The notes under the pieces were generated by a model. That model made no database searches, had not been told where the DNA came from, and was given only the letters and a program-made list of their open reading frames with translations. A stretch of DNA of 64,000 nt from Reichenbachiella sp. (GTDB lineage: Bacteria; Bacteroidota; Bacteroidia; Cytophagales; Cyclobacteriaceae): NCBI RefSeq assembly GCF_033344935.1, contig NZ_JAWPMM010000001.1:2590001-2654000 (forward strand), in the 5' to 3' direction. Position 1 is the stretch's first letter. Each line of letters begins with the position of its first letter. Positions 26,665 to 34,622 of this stretch are shown here, piece by piece. The translations under genes were made by a program, and so were the position numbers.

Positions 26665-26832
26665 TCACTTTTTATGCTTAAACCAATAGACTATTGGTCC
26701 CAGAATAGGCAGTAGAATGACAATGGCGAACCAAATAACTTTTTGATCATTTTTGAGATTGCTTTTGGCCACAGATACAAGCGCCCAAATGGCGAATGCG
26801 GCTGCTATCACTGCAATTAATGTTGTGTTCAT
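26665..26832 (-). CDS. Small PLDc_N-like membrane protein (55 aa)
   Basis: The 55-codon frame starts at ATG 26832, 8 bp after the upstream usp stop. It encodes two hydrophobic helices: residues of about 5-22, and 31-50 with the sequence KVIWFAIVILLPILGPIVYW. The second helix with WF..V...P.LGP..YW matches the phospholipase D N-terminal (PLDc_N) motif seen in short membrane proteins and cardiolipin synthases. The protein ends soon after in KHKK. It is probably the last gene of the usp-usp operon. Function unknown. Confidence 0.7.
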   Translation of the reverse strand: MNTTLIAVIAAAFAIWALVSVAKSNLKNDQKVIWFAIVILLPILGPIVYWFKHKK

Positions 26833-26839
26833 CGTTGTG

Positions 26840-27676
26840 TCATTTTTCGTGTATGGTCATCATTGGTTTATCCGTTTTAGAAGCCATGGCTTTGGTATGA
26901 CTTTTATTAATCATTCGGTCTAACACAGAGTGATTTTTTGGTAACATAAAAAGCATATCTAAGTGTAAGTCATTGATGGCTTCCATTAGTATTTCTTCTA
27001 GTTTTCTGTTATCAGTAAAAGTGTGATACGATTGTTTTAAACCATTAAAATAATTAGAAATACTCAATTTAATGTCATCATAAACAAAAAGCTTATGTTG
27101 CTTGGATGTCACATTCAAAAAACAGAGCTGAGAAAAATTAACTGTAGCAAAATCCCTTAAGGGCGCTAGAATTTCTGGGTCGTCAAAATCTGAATAATCT
27201 ATTGCTACTCCAAGTTTTTTAAAATTTACTGACTCACAGGATTCAGGAATAACTAATACAGGAATTTTGGCTCTATCAATCATGTCCATGCTATTACTTC
27301 CAATGAGTTTAGTCAGCCAGCCATGTTGAGACTTGGTTCCAGTCACAATCAAATCACATTCGTTTTGTACGGTACAACTATATATAGCATTATGAAGTGG
27401 GGCGTTGTATTTGGAATTGACCACTTCGATGTCCTGAATGTCATTGGACGAAGTCAATTTTTCAAATTGTCCATCAAGTTGTTCATGATACTCCTGAAGG
27501 AGTGGTTGAATAATGGATGCTGCACCCACTGCTTCGGCATGCAAATGAGGCATATGAGTTACAGATACCACCTGAATGGAAGCCCCGGCTTTTTTTGCTA
27601 AAACTAGGGCCGTTCGAAAGGCATTTTCTGCACAAGGGGAGTAGTCCATTGGGACCAATATTTTATTAATCTTCAT
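26840..27676 (-). CDS. Universal stress protein, tandem UspA domains
   Basis: This 278-residue cytosolic protein is made of two UspA folds (residues of about 1-145 and 150-278). The first has the usual start NKILVPMDYSPCAENAF and an ATP-binding-type segment GTKSQHGWLTKLIGSNS; the second is more divergent and lacks a clear G-x2-G-x9-GS loop. It lies 6 bp after the paralogous usp gene. Usp proteins near cbb3 and hemN genes are common in microaerobic regulons, where they support survival at low oxygen; the exact role is not known. Confidence 0.88.
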   Translation of the reverse strand: MKINKILVPMDYSPCAENAFRTALVLAKKAGASIQVVSVTHMPHLHAEAVGAASIIQPLLQEYHEQLDGQFEKLTSSNDIQDIEVVNSKYNAPLHNAIYSCTVQNECDLIVTGTKSQHGWLTKLIGSNSMDMIDRAKIPVLVIPESCESVNFKKLGVAIDYSDFDDPEILAPLRDFATVNFSQLCFLNVTSKQHKLFVYDDIKLSISNYFNGLKQSYHTFTDNRKLEEILMEAINDLHLDMLFMLPKNHSVLDRMINKSHTKAMASKTDKPMMTIHEK

Positions 27677-27682
27677 TGCTTA

Positions 27683-28525
27683 CTATTTAATGCTACATGT
27701 CCAAACTGGGATAGTGGCATGGTTGACAACATCTTCTGCCACACTGCCGACAAATAAGTGTACTAGACCTTTATGGCTATGCGTACTCATACCAATCAAA
27801 TTGGCCTTTATTTGCCAACTGAAAGAAAGAATGCCCTCTTCTGGTTTAAAGGCTTTGGCAATATGTACTTTATAGTTTTTTAGTTGATTCTTTTGAGCAA
27901 TTGCCTCTAATCTTTCCTTTCCGAGATCTTCATTCACAGAATTATATGGAGTGTCCACCCATACCAAATGAAGTTTTGCATTTAAGAGATTTCTAAAATC
28001 ATTGAAGGCTTTGAGCACCTTGTGGTGTGTTTCATCCAGGTCGGTGGCGAATACAACATCTTGTATCGTTGTGATGTCACCTTTTTTATGAATGGCGAGA
28101 ACTGGACAATGAGCATTTCTTACAATTTTCTCTGTATTTGATCCTACCAGTAGCTCTTTCAAACCGGTGGCACCTTTTGTGCCCATAATAATCAGGTCGG
28201 CATTCAGTTCTTCAATCTGAGCAGTGATTCCGTTGTATGCATTTCCCATTAAAATGATCTCATGAACTTCGGCTTTACCTTCATAAGATTGAAGCACGGA
28301 CTTGATTTTTTCATTAGCTTTTTTAATTAACTCAAGAGTGAAGATTTTATCCATTTGCTCATCGGCCTCTACTTCACCGGTTACGTTGAATGTTGAGGCC
28401 AGTGGATATTCAATCACATGAATGAGTTTAATCTTAGCCTTAGTCTTTTGGCTAAGCTGTACAGCAAAGTCCAGGGCTGCTTCTGCATATGGACTGAAAT
28501 CGTATGGAACTGCTATTGTTTGCAT
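27683..28525 (-). CDS. Universal stress protein, tandem UspA domains
   Basis: The 280-residue protein has two UspA domains. The first ends in the ATP-binding motif MGTKGATGLKELLVGSNTEKIVRNAHCPVLAIHK, and the second in MSTHSHKGLVHLFVGSVAEDVVNHATIPVWT, both close to G-x2-G-x9-G(S/N). It is first in a unit with a second usp gene and a PLDc_N-like gene. Its promoter region carries the Fnr-type palindrome at 28609-28622, which indicates induction together with the oxidase. Confidence 0.9.
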   Translation of the reverse strand: MQTIAVPYDFSPYAEAALDFAVQLSQKTKAKIKLIHVIEYPLASTFNVTGEVEADEQMDKIFTLELIKKANEKIKSVLQSYEGKAEVHEIILMGNAYNGITAQIEELNADLIIMGTKGATGLKELLVGSNTEKIVRNAHCPVLAIHKKGDITTIQDVVFATDLDETHHKVLKAFNDFRNLLNAKLHLVWVDTPYNSVNEDLGKERLEAIAQKNQLKNYKVHIAKAFKPEEGILSFSWQIKANLIGMSTHSHKGLVHLFVGSVAEDVVNHATIPVWTCSIK

Positions 28526-28556
28526 GACTCTAATGTTTGGTTATTTAAAGACAGTA

Positions 28557-28622
28557 CTAAGTTAGGATACTGTTTAGGAGGTTCATCTGAGTAAACTCAA
28601 CCCAAAAAATGATTTAGATCAT
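28557..28622 (-). promoter_or_regulatory. Fnr/Crp-type operator and -7 element of the usp pair
   Basis: ATGATTTAGATCAT (28609-28622, core TGAT-N4-ATCA) is centred 51.5 bp upstream of the first base of TAACTTAG (28564 to 28557, minus strand). The bases around the -7 element (CCTAACTTAGTACT) closely resemble those of the ccoNO promoter (CCTAATTTAGTCCT). No TTG is present at -33. The operator starts 3 bp before the hemN stop codon. Confidence 0.7.
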
Positions 28623-28624
28623 AC

Positions 28625-29983
28625 TTAGATAGTGAGGCTAAACTTCTTCGATTTTTCAGATTCATTCCATAAATAAATGTCCAAGGCCATACAGGCATTT
28701 CTAACGAAAGGCATTCCTTTTTTTGTTATCTCAATGCACCCTGGTTCAAAAGTTACTAGGTCATCTGCTATCATTTCTTTAAGCCTAGGCTTCACTTCAT
28801 CAAAGAGTTCGGCGTTCACATCTGCGAGATCCCAGTGTGTTTCAAACTGACACATCAAATTGGTGATATGTCTTCTTACAAAGGCTTCTTGTTGGGTTAG
28901 GATATGAGTTTTTATGATTGGAAATTCTTTATTCTCGATAGCTTTTTTATATACTTCAACTTTTTTCTCATTTTGACCATACCCCAGCCAGGAGTCACCT
29001 ATAGCAGATACTCCAAGTCCTATAGATAACAAGCTGTGGTTGGTCGTATAGCCCATGAAATTTCGATGCATCGTGCCATTGTTAGCGGCTAAATTCAAGG
29101 AGTCATCAGGCAAAGCAAAATGATCCATACCTAGTTCTTTATATCCAATGTCTAGGAGTAACTGTTTGCCCAACTCGTATAATTTTCTTTTTTCGTCATT
29201 GTTCGGCAAGTCTTTTTCTGTGAACATCCTCTGGCCAGGTTTCACCCAAGGAACGTGCGCATAACTATAAAATGCAATCCGATCGGGTGTCAGTTTTTGA
29301 ACCTTCTCAAAGGTGTCCTGAATGCTGTTTTGAGTTTGTAACGGGAGACCGTAGATGAGATCGAAGTTGATGGATTTATAACCAATGGCTCTTGCTTGAT
29401 CCACGACCTTTTTCACTTGTTCAAAGGTTTGAACTCGATTGATGATTCGCTGAACTTTTGGGTCGAAATCCTGAATGCCAAAGCTTACTCGTCGAAAGCC
29501 TTGGTCATACAACACTTTCAAATGTTCTTCGGTAGTATTGTTTGGATGTGCTTCGAACCCAAATTCTGCATCTTTACGAATTACCGAAGTCTGCCGAATT
29601 CCATCAATTAACCCAGCTAAATTTTCTGGGCTGAAGAATGTTGGCGTACCGCCACCCAAGTGAATTTCTGTAATTTCTGGTACATCCTCGAATAGGTCCA
29701 GATATAACTTCCACTCTTTCAATACAGTATCAATATAGGGTTTTTCAACAGCATGATTGATGGTGATTCTAGTGGTACAACCACAATAGGTGCAAAGACT
29801 TTCACAAAAGGGTAAGTGGATATAGAGACTTATGCCTTTATCATTATTAGTAAGGTTAAAGGCATTTTTGATTTGTGCTTTCCAGCCGTCTAAGTCGAGT
29901 TCTTCTTTCCAGAATGGTACAGTAGGATAACTCGTATATCTGGGGCCTGGTATATTGTATTTGCGGATCAGTGAAGTTGCCAT
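28625..29983 (-). CDS. hemN: Oxygen-independent coproporphyrinogen III oxidase HemN
   Basis: This 452-residue radical SAM enzyme converts coproporphyrinogen III to protoporphyrinogen IX without oxygen. The cluster motif is CESLCTYCGC (Cys60, Cys64, Cys67), preceded by the HemN signature PRYTSYPTVPFW and followed by HLGGGTPTF; the C-terminal HemN_C domain is complete. It supplies heme to the low-oxygen oxidase encoded around it. It appears to be a single-gene unit with its own Fnr-type site at 30056-30069. Confidence 0.95.
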   Translation of the reverse strand: MATSLIRKYNIPGPRYTSYPTVPFWKEELDLDGWKAQIKNAFNLTNNDKGISLYIHLPFCESLCTYCGCTTRITINHAVEKPYIDTVLKEWKLYLDLFEDVPEITEIHLGGGTPTFFSPENLAGLIDGIRQTSVIRKDAEFGFEAHPNNTTEEHLKVLYDQGFRRVSFGIQDFDPKVQRIINRVQTFEQVKKVVDQARAIGYKSINFDLIYGLPLQTQNSIQDTFEKVQKLTPDRIAFYSYAHVPWVKPGQRMFTEKDLPNNDEKRKLYELGKQLLLDIGYKELGMDHFALPDDSLNLAANNGTMHRNFMGYTTNHSLLSIGLGVSAIGDSWLGYGQNEKKVEVYKKAIENKEFPIIKTHILTQQEAFVRRHITNLMCQFETHWDLADVNAELFDEVKPRLKEMIADDLVTFEPGCIEITKKGMPFVRNACMALDIYLWNESEKSKKFSLTI

Positions 29984-30003
29984 GTTTGATTTTTGTTTGA
30001 TGG

Positions 30004-30069
30004 CAAATCAACTAGAGTCCTTGCGAACTTCTAAAGGACTCCATCACGTCAAAACATGATCTGTGTCAT
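30004..30069 (-). promoter_or_regulatory. Fnr/Crp-type operator and -7 element of hemN
   Basis: ATGATCTGTGTCAT (30056-30069; core TGAT-N4-GTCA, one half-site off consensus) is centred 51.5 bp upstream of the first base of TTGATTTG (30011 to 30004, minus strand), which matches TAnnTTTG except at position 2. The operator overlaps the ccoS stop codon. No TTG is seen at -33. Confidence 0.62.
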
Positions 30070-30236
30070 TTGTTTTTGGAGGCAGTCGATGATTTTGGTT
30101 TGTCATCGTATAGAATTCTCATGGCGGGAGAGTCGGTATCTTCATACTGATCTGATTTGACCGACCAGATAAACAAGATTAGAAAAACCAAGGCAATCAC
30201 TAAACTGACAACGATAAGAATAACCAGAATTTTCAT
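30066..30236 (-). CDS. ccoS: CcoS cbb3 oxidase assembly protein (56 aa)
   Basis: The 56-codon gene overlaps the ccoI stop by four bases (ATGA). The protein begins with a membrane helix (residues of about 3-25, ending LFIWSVKSDQYED), followed by DSPAMRILYDD, the conserved CcoS/FixS core (W-x-V-x-S-x-Q-Y-x-D-x3-P-A-x-R-I-L). CcoS is needed for cofactor insertion into CcoN. The order ccoI-ccoS is standard for fixIS. Confidence 0.93.
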   Translation of the reverse strand: MKILVILIVVSLVIALVFLILFIWSVKSDQYEDTDSPAMRILYDDKPKSSTASKNK

Positions 30237-32623
30237 GCCTTCAATTTTAATCTGTGACTTACAAATTTAACCCCCAAGGTAGATAAAGCAACTACAGATA
30301 TACTACTGATAGGCATTAGAATAGCTGCAATAACAGGGGTAATGTAACCGGCTACGGCTAATGATAGACCAACAATATTATATAAAAAGGAGAGGACAAA
30401 TCCGCCCCAAATTATTTTTCGAGATTGATTAACGAGAGACAAGAATTTTGGCAACTGTGTAAGCTGGTCTCCTAGTACAATGATGTCGCTGGCGGGTGTA
30501 AAACTGGCTACGTTTTCTGCTACAGACAAGCCAACAAAACTACGTTTCAAAGCTCCGGCATCATTAAGTCCATCGCCTATCATCATTGTTTTTTGTTCGC
30601 TTTCAAAGGATTCTATAGCACGAAGCTTATTTTCTGGACTTTGGTTGAAGCTAATTTGTGTTCCTTGAGGAAATAAAGAGGATAAACGATCTCGTTCGGC
30701 TTCATTGTCACCTGATAGTACAGCCATGACGAATGTTTGACTTAGCTGTTCGATCATGGAAGATAAGCCCGTGCGATACGAAGTTCGAATCAAGAAGTGA
30801 CCAATGACCTCTTGATCTAAACTGACTGCTATTACTGCACCTCCGGAAGTGTCTACGGATAAACCAACAAATGAAGGCGATCCCATTTTTATTCCTTTCC
30901 CATTTACGAGAGCTGATATTCCTTTTCCTTTTTCTTCCTTATAATCTGTTACATCGTTTGCGCGATTATAATTTTTCAGGTGCTTTGCCAATTGTAAACT
31001 CAAAGGATGTACGGATTGTGAGGCCAGAGATCTTATACTACTTTTCTCTTCCTCGTTTAATTCTCTACCTATCCATTCCACTTTTTGATTTGAGCCAGTG
31101 GTGATAGTTCCAGTTTTGTCAAAAACGATTTTTCTCACTTGCCATAGCTTTTCTATGACATGTGTGCCTTTCAAATACATCTTGTGTAAGCCTAAAGTAT
31201 TCATAGTAGCGTTGAGTGTAAAGGGAGTAGCCAAGGCCAAGGCGCACGGACATGCCACTATCAATACAGAAGAGACTACAAATAAGATTTTTGAGCTGTC
31301 GACCACAGACCAATAAATACCGGAAACAAGTGCAATCAATAGAACGATCGGAGTGAAGTATCTACTGATTTGATCAATCAATGAAGGTGTAGCAGGATCA
31401 GTGTTTTCAAATGAAGAGTGGTTCCATAATTGCGTCAGGTAGCTCTGTGATACCGGTTTGATTACAGTCATCTGTACAGCCGAACCTTTGATTTTTCCTC
31501 CAGCATAAATTTTAGATCCTTCGTGCATCGTATTAGGGATTGATTCACCAGACACAAAGCTGTAATCTACCAATGCTTCCTTACTCATCAAGATGGCATC
31601 ACAAGGAACAATTTCTTCGTTTCGAACCTCTATTAAATCATTCACTTCTAGTAGAGAGACCAACGTGCTTGTTTTGTTTTCTCCATCAACCTTCTGAATA
31701 GCAAGAGGAAAGTAAGACTTAAAACTCCGGTCAAAAGTGAGCCCTTCATAAGTTTTGCCTTGTACCCATCGGCCGATTAAAAGAAAGAATACCAAAGCAG
31801 ACATGGAGTCTAAGTATCCGGACCCAGTGGCGCTAATAATTTCATAGAGACTCCGTCCATAAAGTGCCATAATTCCAATGGCTATGGGTAAATCAATATT
31901 AAGTAACCGTTTGCGTAAGCCACCTAATGCCGAAATGAAAAACTCGCTAGAGCAATAAAAAAGTACTGGAATGGACAACCCCAAGCTTATGTAAGTGAAG
32001 TATTGAATAAACTCCGAGTCTATTTCAATCCCCAGATAGTCTGGAAAGGCCAGCAACATGATGTTTCCGAAACAGAAGCCTGCAATTCCAATTTTTAAGT
32101 CTCGGGTGGTGTTCTTTTGAGTTGAGGTTGAATTTTTAGCATCCAAGGAAATTTCAGGCTCATAACTCAATTGATAGAGCAGGTCGGCAATGCTTCTTAA
32201 GTTAGTCTTAGAAGGATTGTAATCTATAGTCAGTTTCTTTTTAGAGAAATTAATTTTAGAAACGATAATTCCATGATCAAACCTACTGATGTTTTCTAAT
32301 AACCAAATACAGCTACTGCAATGAATAGAAGGGATGCTAAAAGTGATTTTGGCCAGTTGATCGGATTTGAAGTCAAGTAAATGATCCACTACTTCTTCGT
32401 TGTCTAGAAATAGATATTTATCCTTGATGAAATGGCTTAATTGATTGCCAGGATTTTTTTCAAAACTGTAGTATTCACAAAGGTCATTTTCTGATAAAAG
32501 TTCGAATACGGTTTGACAGCCGAAGCAGCAAAAGGCATGGTCATTGTGCCAAAGAGGTTCTGACTGACAGTCTTCACCACAATGATAGCAGATGGTCTTA
32601 TTTTGTGTAATGTTCTGGCTCAA
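30233..32623 (-). CDS. ccoI: CcoI/FixI copper-translocating P1B-type ATPase
   Basis: The 796-residue ATPase exports Cu for CuB assembly. An N-terminal Cys-rich segment (CYHCGEDC and CCFGC, residues 12-36) is the HMA-associated zinc-ribbon-like domain, followed by an HMA domain with HCSSC (Cys102, Cys105), membrane helices, the ion site CPC (near 460), the phosphorylation motif DKTGT (near 501) and GDGLNDAGALK. The start is TTG at 32621-32623: an in-frame stop lies just upstream, and there is no early ATG. It sits between a usp-like gene (42 bp upstream) and ccoS. Confidence 0.93.
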   Translation of the reverse strand: MSQNITQNKTICYHCGEDCQSEPLWHNDHAFCCFGCQTVFELLSENDLCEYYSFEKNPGNQLSHFIKDKYLFLDNEEVVDHLLDFKSDQLAKITFSIPSIHCSSCIWLLENISRFDHGIIVSKINFSKKKLTIDYNPSKTNLRSIADLLYQLSYEPEISLDAKNSTSTQKNTTRDLKIGIAGFCFGNIMLLAFPDYLGIEIDSEFIQYFTYISLGLSIPVLFYCSSEFFISALGGLRKRLLNIDLPIAIGIMALYGRSLYEIISATGSGYLDSMSALVFFLLIGRWVQGKTYEGLTFDRSFKSYFPLAIQKVDGENKTSTLVSLLEVNDLIEVRNEEIVPCDAILMSKEALVDYSFVSGESIPNTMHEGSKIYAGGKIKGSAVQMTVIKPVSQSYLTQLWNHSSFENTDPATPSLIDQISRYFTPIVLLIALVSGIYWSVVDSSKILFVVSSVLIVACPCALALATPFTLNATMNTLGLHKMYLKGTHVIEKLWQVRKIVFDKTGTITTGSNQKVEWIGRELNEEEKSSIRSLASQSVHPLSLQLAKHLKNYNRANDVTDYKEEKGKGISALVNGKGIKMGSPSFVGLSVDTSGGAVIAVSLDQEVIGHFLIRTSYRTGLSSMIEQLSQTFVMAVLSGDNEAERDRLSSLFPQGTQISFNQSPENKLRAIESFESEQKTMMIGDGLNDAGALKRSFVGLSVAENVASFTPASDIIVLGDQLTQLPKFLSLVNQSRKIIWGGFVLSFLYNIVGLSLAVAGYITPVIAAILMPISSISVVALSTLGVKFVSHRLKLKA

Positions 32624-32665
32624 GCGTTTCTAGTAAGATAGATGGAGATTAAGGTAGTGAAATCC

Positions 32666-33220
32666 TTAGTCTGGTGCAACAGTAAAAGATAGTTTTGGAT
32701 TTTCTCGAATCCTTAGAAGACAATCATTCCAACGGTCAAAAAAATCTTCTTTGGAAATATCTTCATTAAACAGTAGGGATTTTTGGTTCGTATCTAATTT
32801 TTCAGACACCAATTTGATTGGTGAGCAGTCCAACTTGATAAGGTCAGCCAGTTGTTCGTTTTTTTTACTTCCGTTTATGGCGTATAAAACGAGGTCAATT
32901 TTGTTTTGTCGGCACAGACTCCGGATACAGTTGACTGTAAAGCCAACTTCCATTTTAAATTCTACCTGATTCTTGTTTTTAGAAAAGTCTAGATCAGCAC
33001 TAAATGTACTATAAGTTTTAAGCAGTTTATTTTCAATTGACTTTTTCCATTCGACTGGAGAATCTCTTTGGTCAGGAAAGTCATCCGCAATGAGCCTGTA
33101 AGCATGAAGAAGTACCAGATGGTCATTTTTATATTCTTCAGCCTCTAATGCATATTTTACAACTCCCCACGAGGCTTTTGAAAAATCAATTGGCACAAGT
33201 ACATTACGGACTGAAATCAT
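32666..33220 (-). CDS. Degenerate universal stress protein (single UspA-like domain)
   Basis: This 184-residue protein starts MISVRNVLVPIDFSKASWGVV, the standard UspA first strand and helix. The later part is degenerate: the ATP-binding G-x2-G-x9-GS loop is replaced by INGSKKNEQLADLIKLDCSPIKLVSE, and about 50 extra residues follow. It is therefore probably a non-nucleotide-binding Usp variant. It is first in the usp-ccoI-ccoS unit, with an Fnr-type site 81 bp upstream, and is divergent from the sensor kinase gene. Confidence 0.75.
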   Translation of the reverse strand: MISVRNVLVPIDFSKASWGVVKYALEAEEYKNDHLVLLHAYRLIADDFPDQRDSPVEWKKSIENKLLKTYSTFSADLDFSKNKNQVEFKMEVGFTVNCIRSLCRQNKIDLVLYAINGSKKNEQLADLIKLDCSPIKLVSEKLDTNQKSLLFNEDISKEDFFDRWNDCLLRIRENPKLSFTVAPD

Positions 33221-33242
33221 AGAGTTAGTTTCATTTTAAATT

Positions 33243-33308
33243 CAAAATTAGTCTGTGCATCAGCCTTATGAAGCGGCAACGATCAAGACATTTTATGATT
33301 TAAATCAG
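33243..33308 (-). promoter_or_regulatory. Fnr/Crp-type operator and -7 element of usp-ccoI-ccoS
   Basis: ATGATTTAAATCAG (33295-33308, perfect core TGAT-TTAA-ATCA) is centred at 33301.5. That is exactly 51.5 bp before the first base of TAATTTTG (33250 to 33243, minus strand), a perfect TAnnTTTG. No TTG lies at -33. This is the best promoter of the four with this geometry. Confidence 0.75.
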
Positions 33309-33338
33309 TTTTTTGGAAGGGACGAAAGTTTACTTTTG
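33295..33338 (+). promoter_or_regulatory. Possible second use of the same operator for the divergent kinase-regulator operon
   Basis: On the plus strand a -7-like TACTTTTG occurs at 33331-33338, its first base 29.5 bp from the operator centre. That is about two helical turns closer than in the minus-strand promoters, which would place the site near -40 (class II-like position). Transcription would then begin about 15-20 bases before ATG 33360. Confidence 0.45.
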
Positions 33339-33359
33339 AAGACGAAAGGAAGACGATTG

Positions 33360-34622
33360 ATGATAGATAAGCATACCAATACTTTTAGAAATATTTTTTA
33401 CTCCTGTGTGGAGGGAATTTTACTGGTGAATAAGGGTAAAATAACCTTAGCCAATCCACAGAGTCATGAGTTGTTTGGATACGATGAAAATGAGCTTGTA
33501 GGTATGAGTATCGAAGAATTAATGCCCAAAGAAATTCGTAAGAATCATGTGAAACACCGTACCACCTACGCCGAAAAACCAGAACCTAGACAAATGGGAA
33601 CTGGAAGAGATCTGGTGGCACTAAAAAAGGATGGGAGTACATTTCCTGTTGAAATAAGTTTGAATGTGGCGGAGGTTGATAATGAAGAAGTCACCATTGC
33701 ACATGTCATCGACATTACAAAAAGAAGAGAAGCAGAAATAGAGCTCAAGAGAAGTGAAGAGCAGCTGTTGATCTATGCCGCAGAACTGGAGCAAAGAGTG
33801 CTGGATAGAACTAAAAAACTAAATGCAGCAATCGAAGAATTACAAAAGTCTAACATGGATCTGGAAATGCAGATTAAAGAAAGAGTTAAGGCGGAAAACG
33901 AAGCTCGGATAGCATTAGAAAAGGAGAAAGAGCTCAATGAATTAAAGACAAGATTTGTATCTATGGCTTCTCATGAGTTTAGAACACCTCTTAGTGCTAT
34001 TCTTTCTTCCGTATCTCTGATAGGAAAATACATAACCGATGAGAACAGGGATAAAAAGCTTAAACACATCAATCGTGTCAAATCTAGTGTGGGTGAGCTG
34101 ACAGGAATTTTGAATGATTTTCTTTCTATGGATCGATTGGATGCTGGAAAGTTGACAGTTTCAGCTAGGGAGCTATTGATTTGTGATTTTATTCATGAGA
34201 TAGCAGATGAAATGCGTGAACTGATGAAAAAGGATCAGATCTTGGATCTGAAGTGTAAGACACCAGATGGTATTTTTCGCACGGATTCTCAAATATTAAA
34301 ACAAGTATTAGTTAATTTATTATCCAATGCCATTAAGTACTCCCCAGAAGGAAAACAAGTTACTTTGGATGTTGAGATAGACAAAAAAGAGCTTACGATC
34401 AAAGTAGTTGATCAAGGAATAGGTATTCCTACGGAAGATCAAAAACATCTCTTTGATAAGTTCTTTCGAGCCAATAATGCTTCACATATTCAAGGTACTG
34501 GCTTGGGATTGAATATTGTAAAAAAGTACCTCGAATTGATAGATGGAACGATAGCCTTTGAAAGTACAGAAGGGCAGGGGTCTACATTTGTATTAAAATT
34601 AAATGCCATTAAAAATGAATAA
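33360..34622 (+). CDS. PAS-domain sensor histidine kinase with FixL-like PAS
   Basis: From ATG 33360 this is a 420-residue kinase: one PAS domain (about 8-120), a coiled coil (about 125-195), HisKA with the phosphoacceptor in MASHEFRTPL (His205), and HATPase_c (N box NLLSNAIKYS, G boxes DQGIGIP and GTGLGL). There is no membrane segment. The PAS segment LMPKEIRKNH (His63) followed by GTGRDLVALKKDGSTFP (Arg83) aligns with the region of rhizobial FixL that holds the heme-ligand His and the oxygen-sensing Arg. The frame extends upstream to GTG 33255, but that would cover the shared operator, so ATG 33360 is preferred. It overlaps the regulator gene downstream. Confidence 0.85.
   Translation: MIDKHTNTFRNIFYSCVEGILLVNKGKITLANPQSHELFGYDENELVGMSIEELMPKEIRKNHVKHRTTYAEKPEPRQMGTGRDLVALKKDGSTFPVEISLNVAEVDNEEVTIAHVIDITKRREAEIELKRSEEQLLIYAAELEQRVLDRTKKLNAAIEELQKSNMDLEMQIKERVKAENEARIALEKEKELNELKTRFVSMASHEFRTPLSAILSSVSLIGKYITDENRDKKLKHINRVKSSVGELTGILNDFLSMDRLDAGKLTVSARELLICDFIHEIADEMRELMKKDQILDLKCKTPDGIFRTDSQILKQVLVNLLSNAIKYSPEGKQVTLDVEIDKKELTIKVVDQGIGIPTEDQKHLFDKFFRANNASHIQGTGLGLNIVKKYLELIDGTIAFESTEGQGSTFVLKLNAIKNE

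Noticed and set aside
33255-33359. GTG-started 35-codon N-terminal extension of the PAS kinase
   Set aside because: It would overlap the Fnr-type operator and the plus-strand -7 element, and adds no recognisable domain. ATG 33360 is preferred, though not proven.
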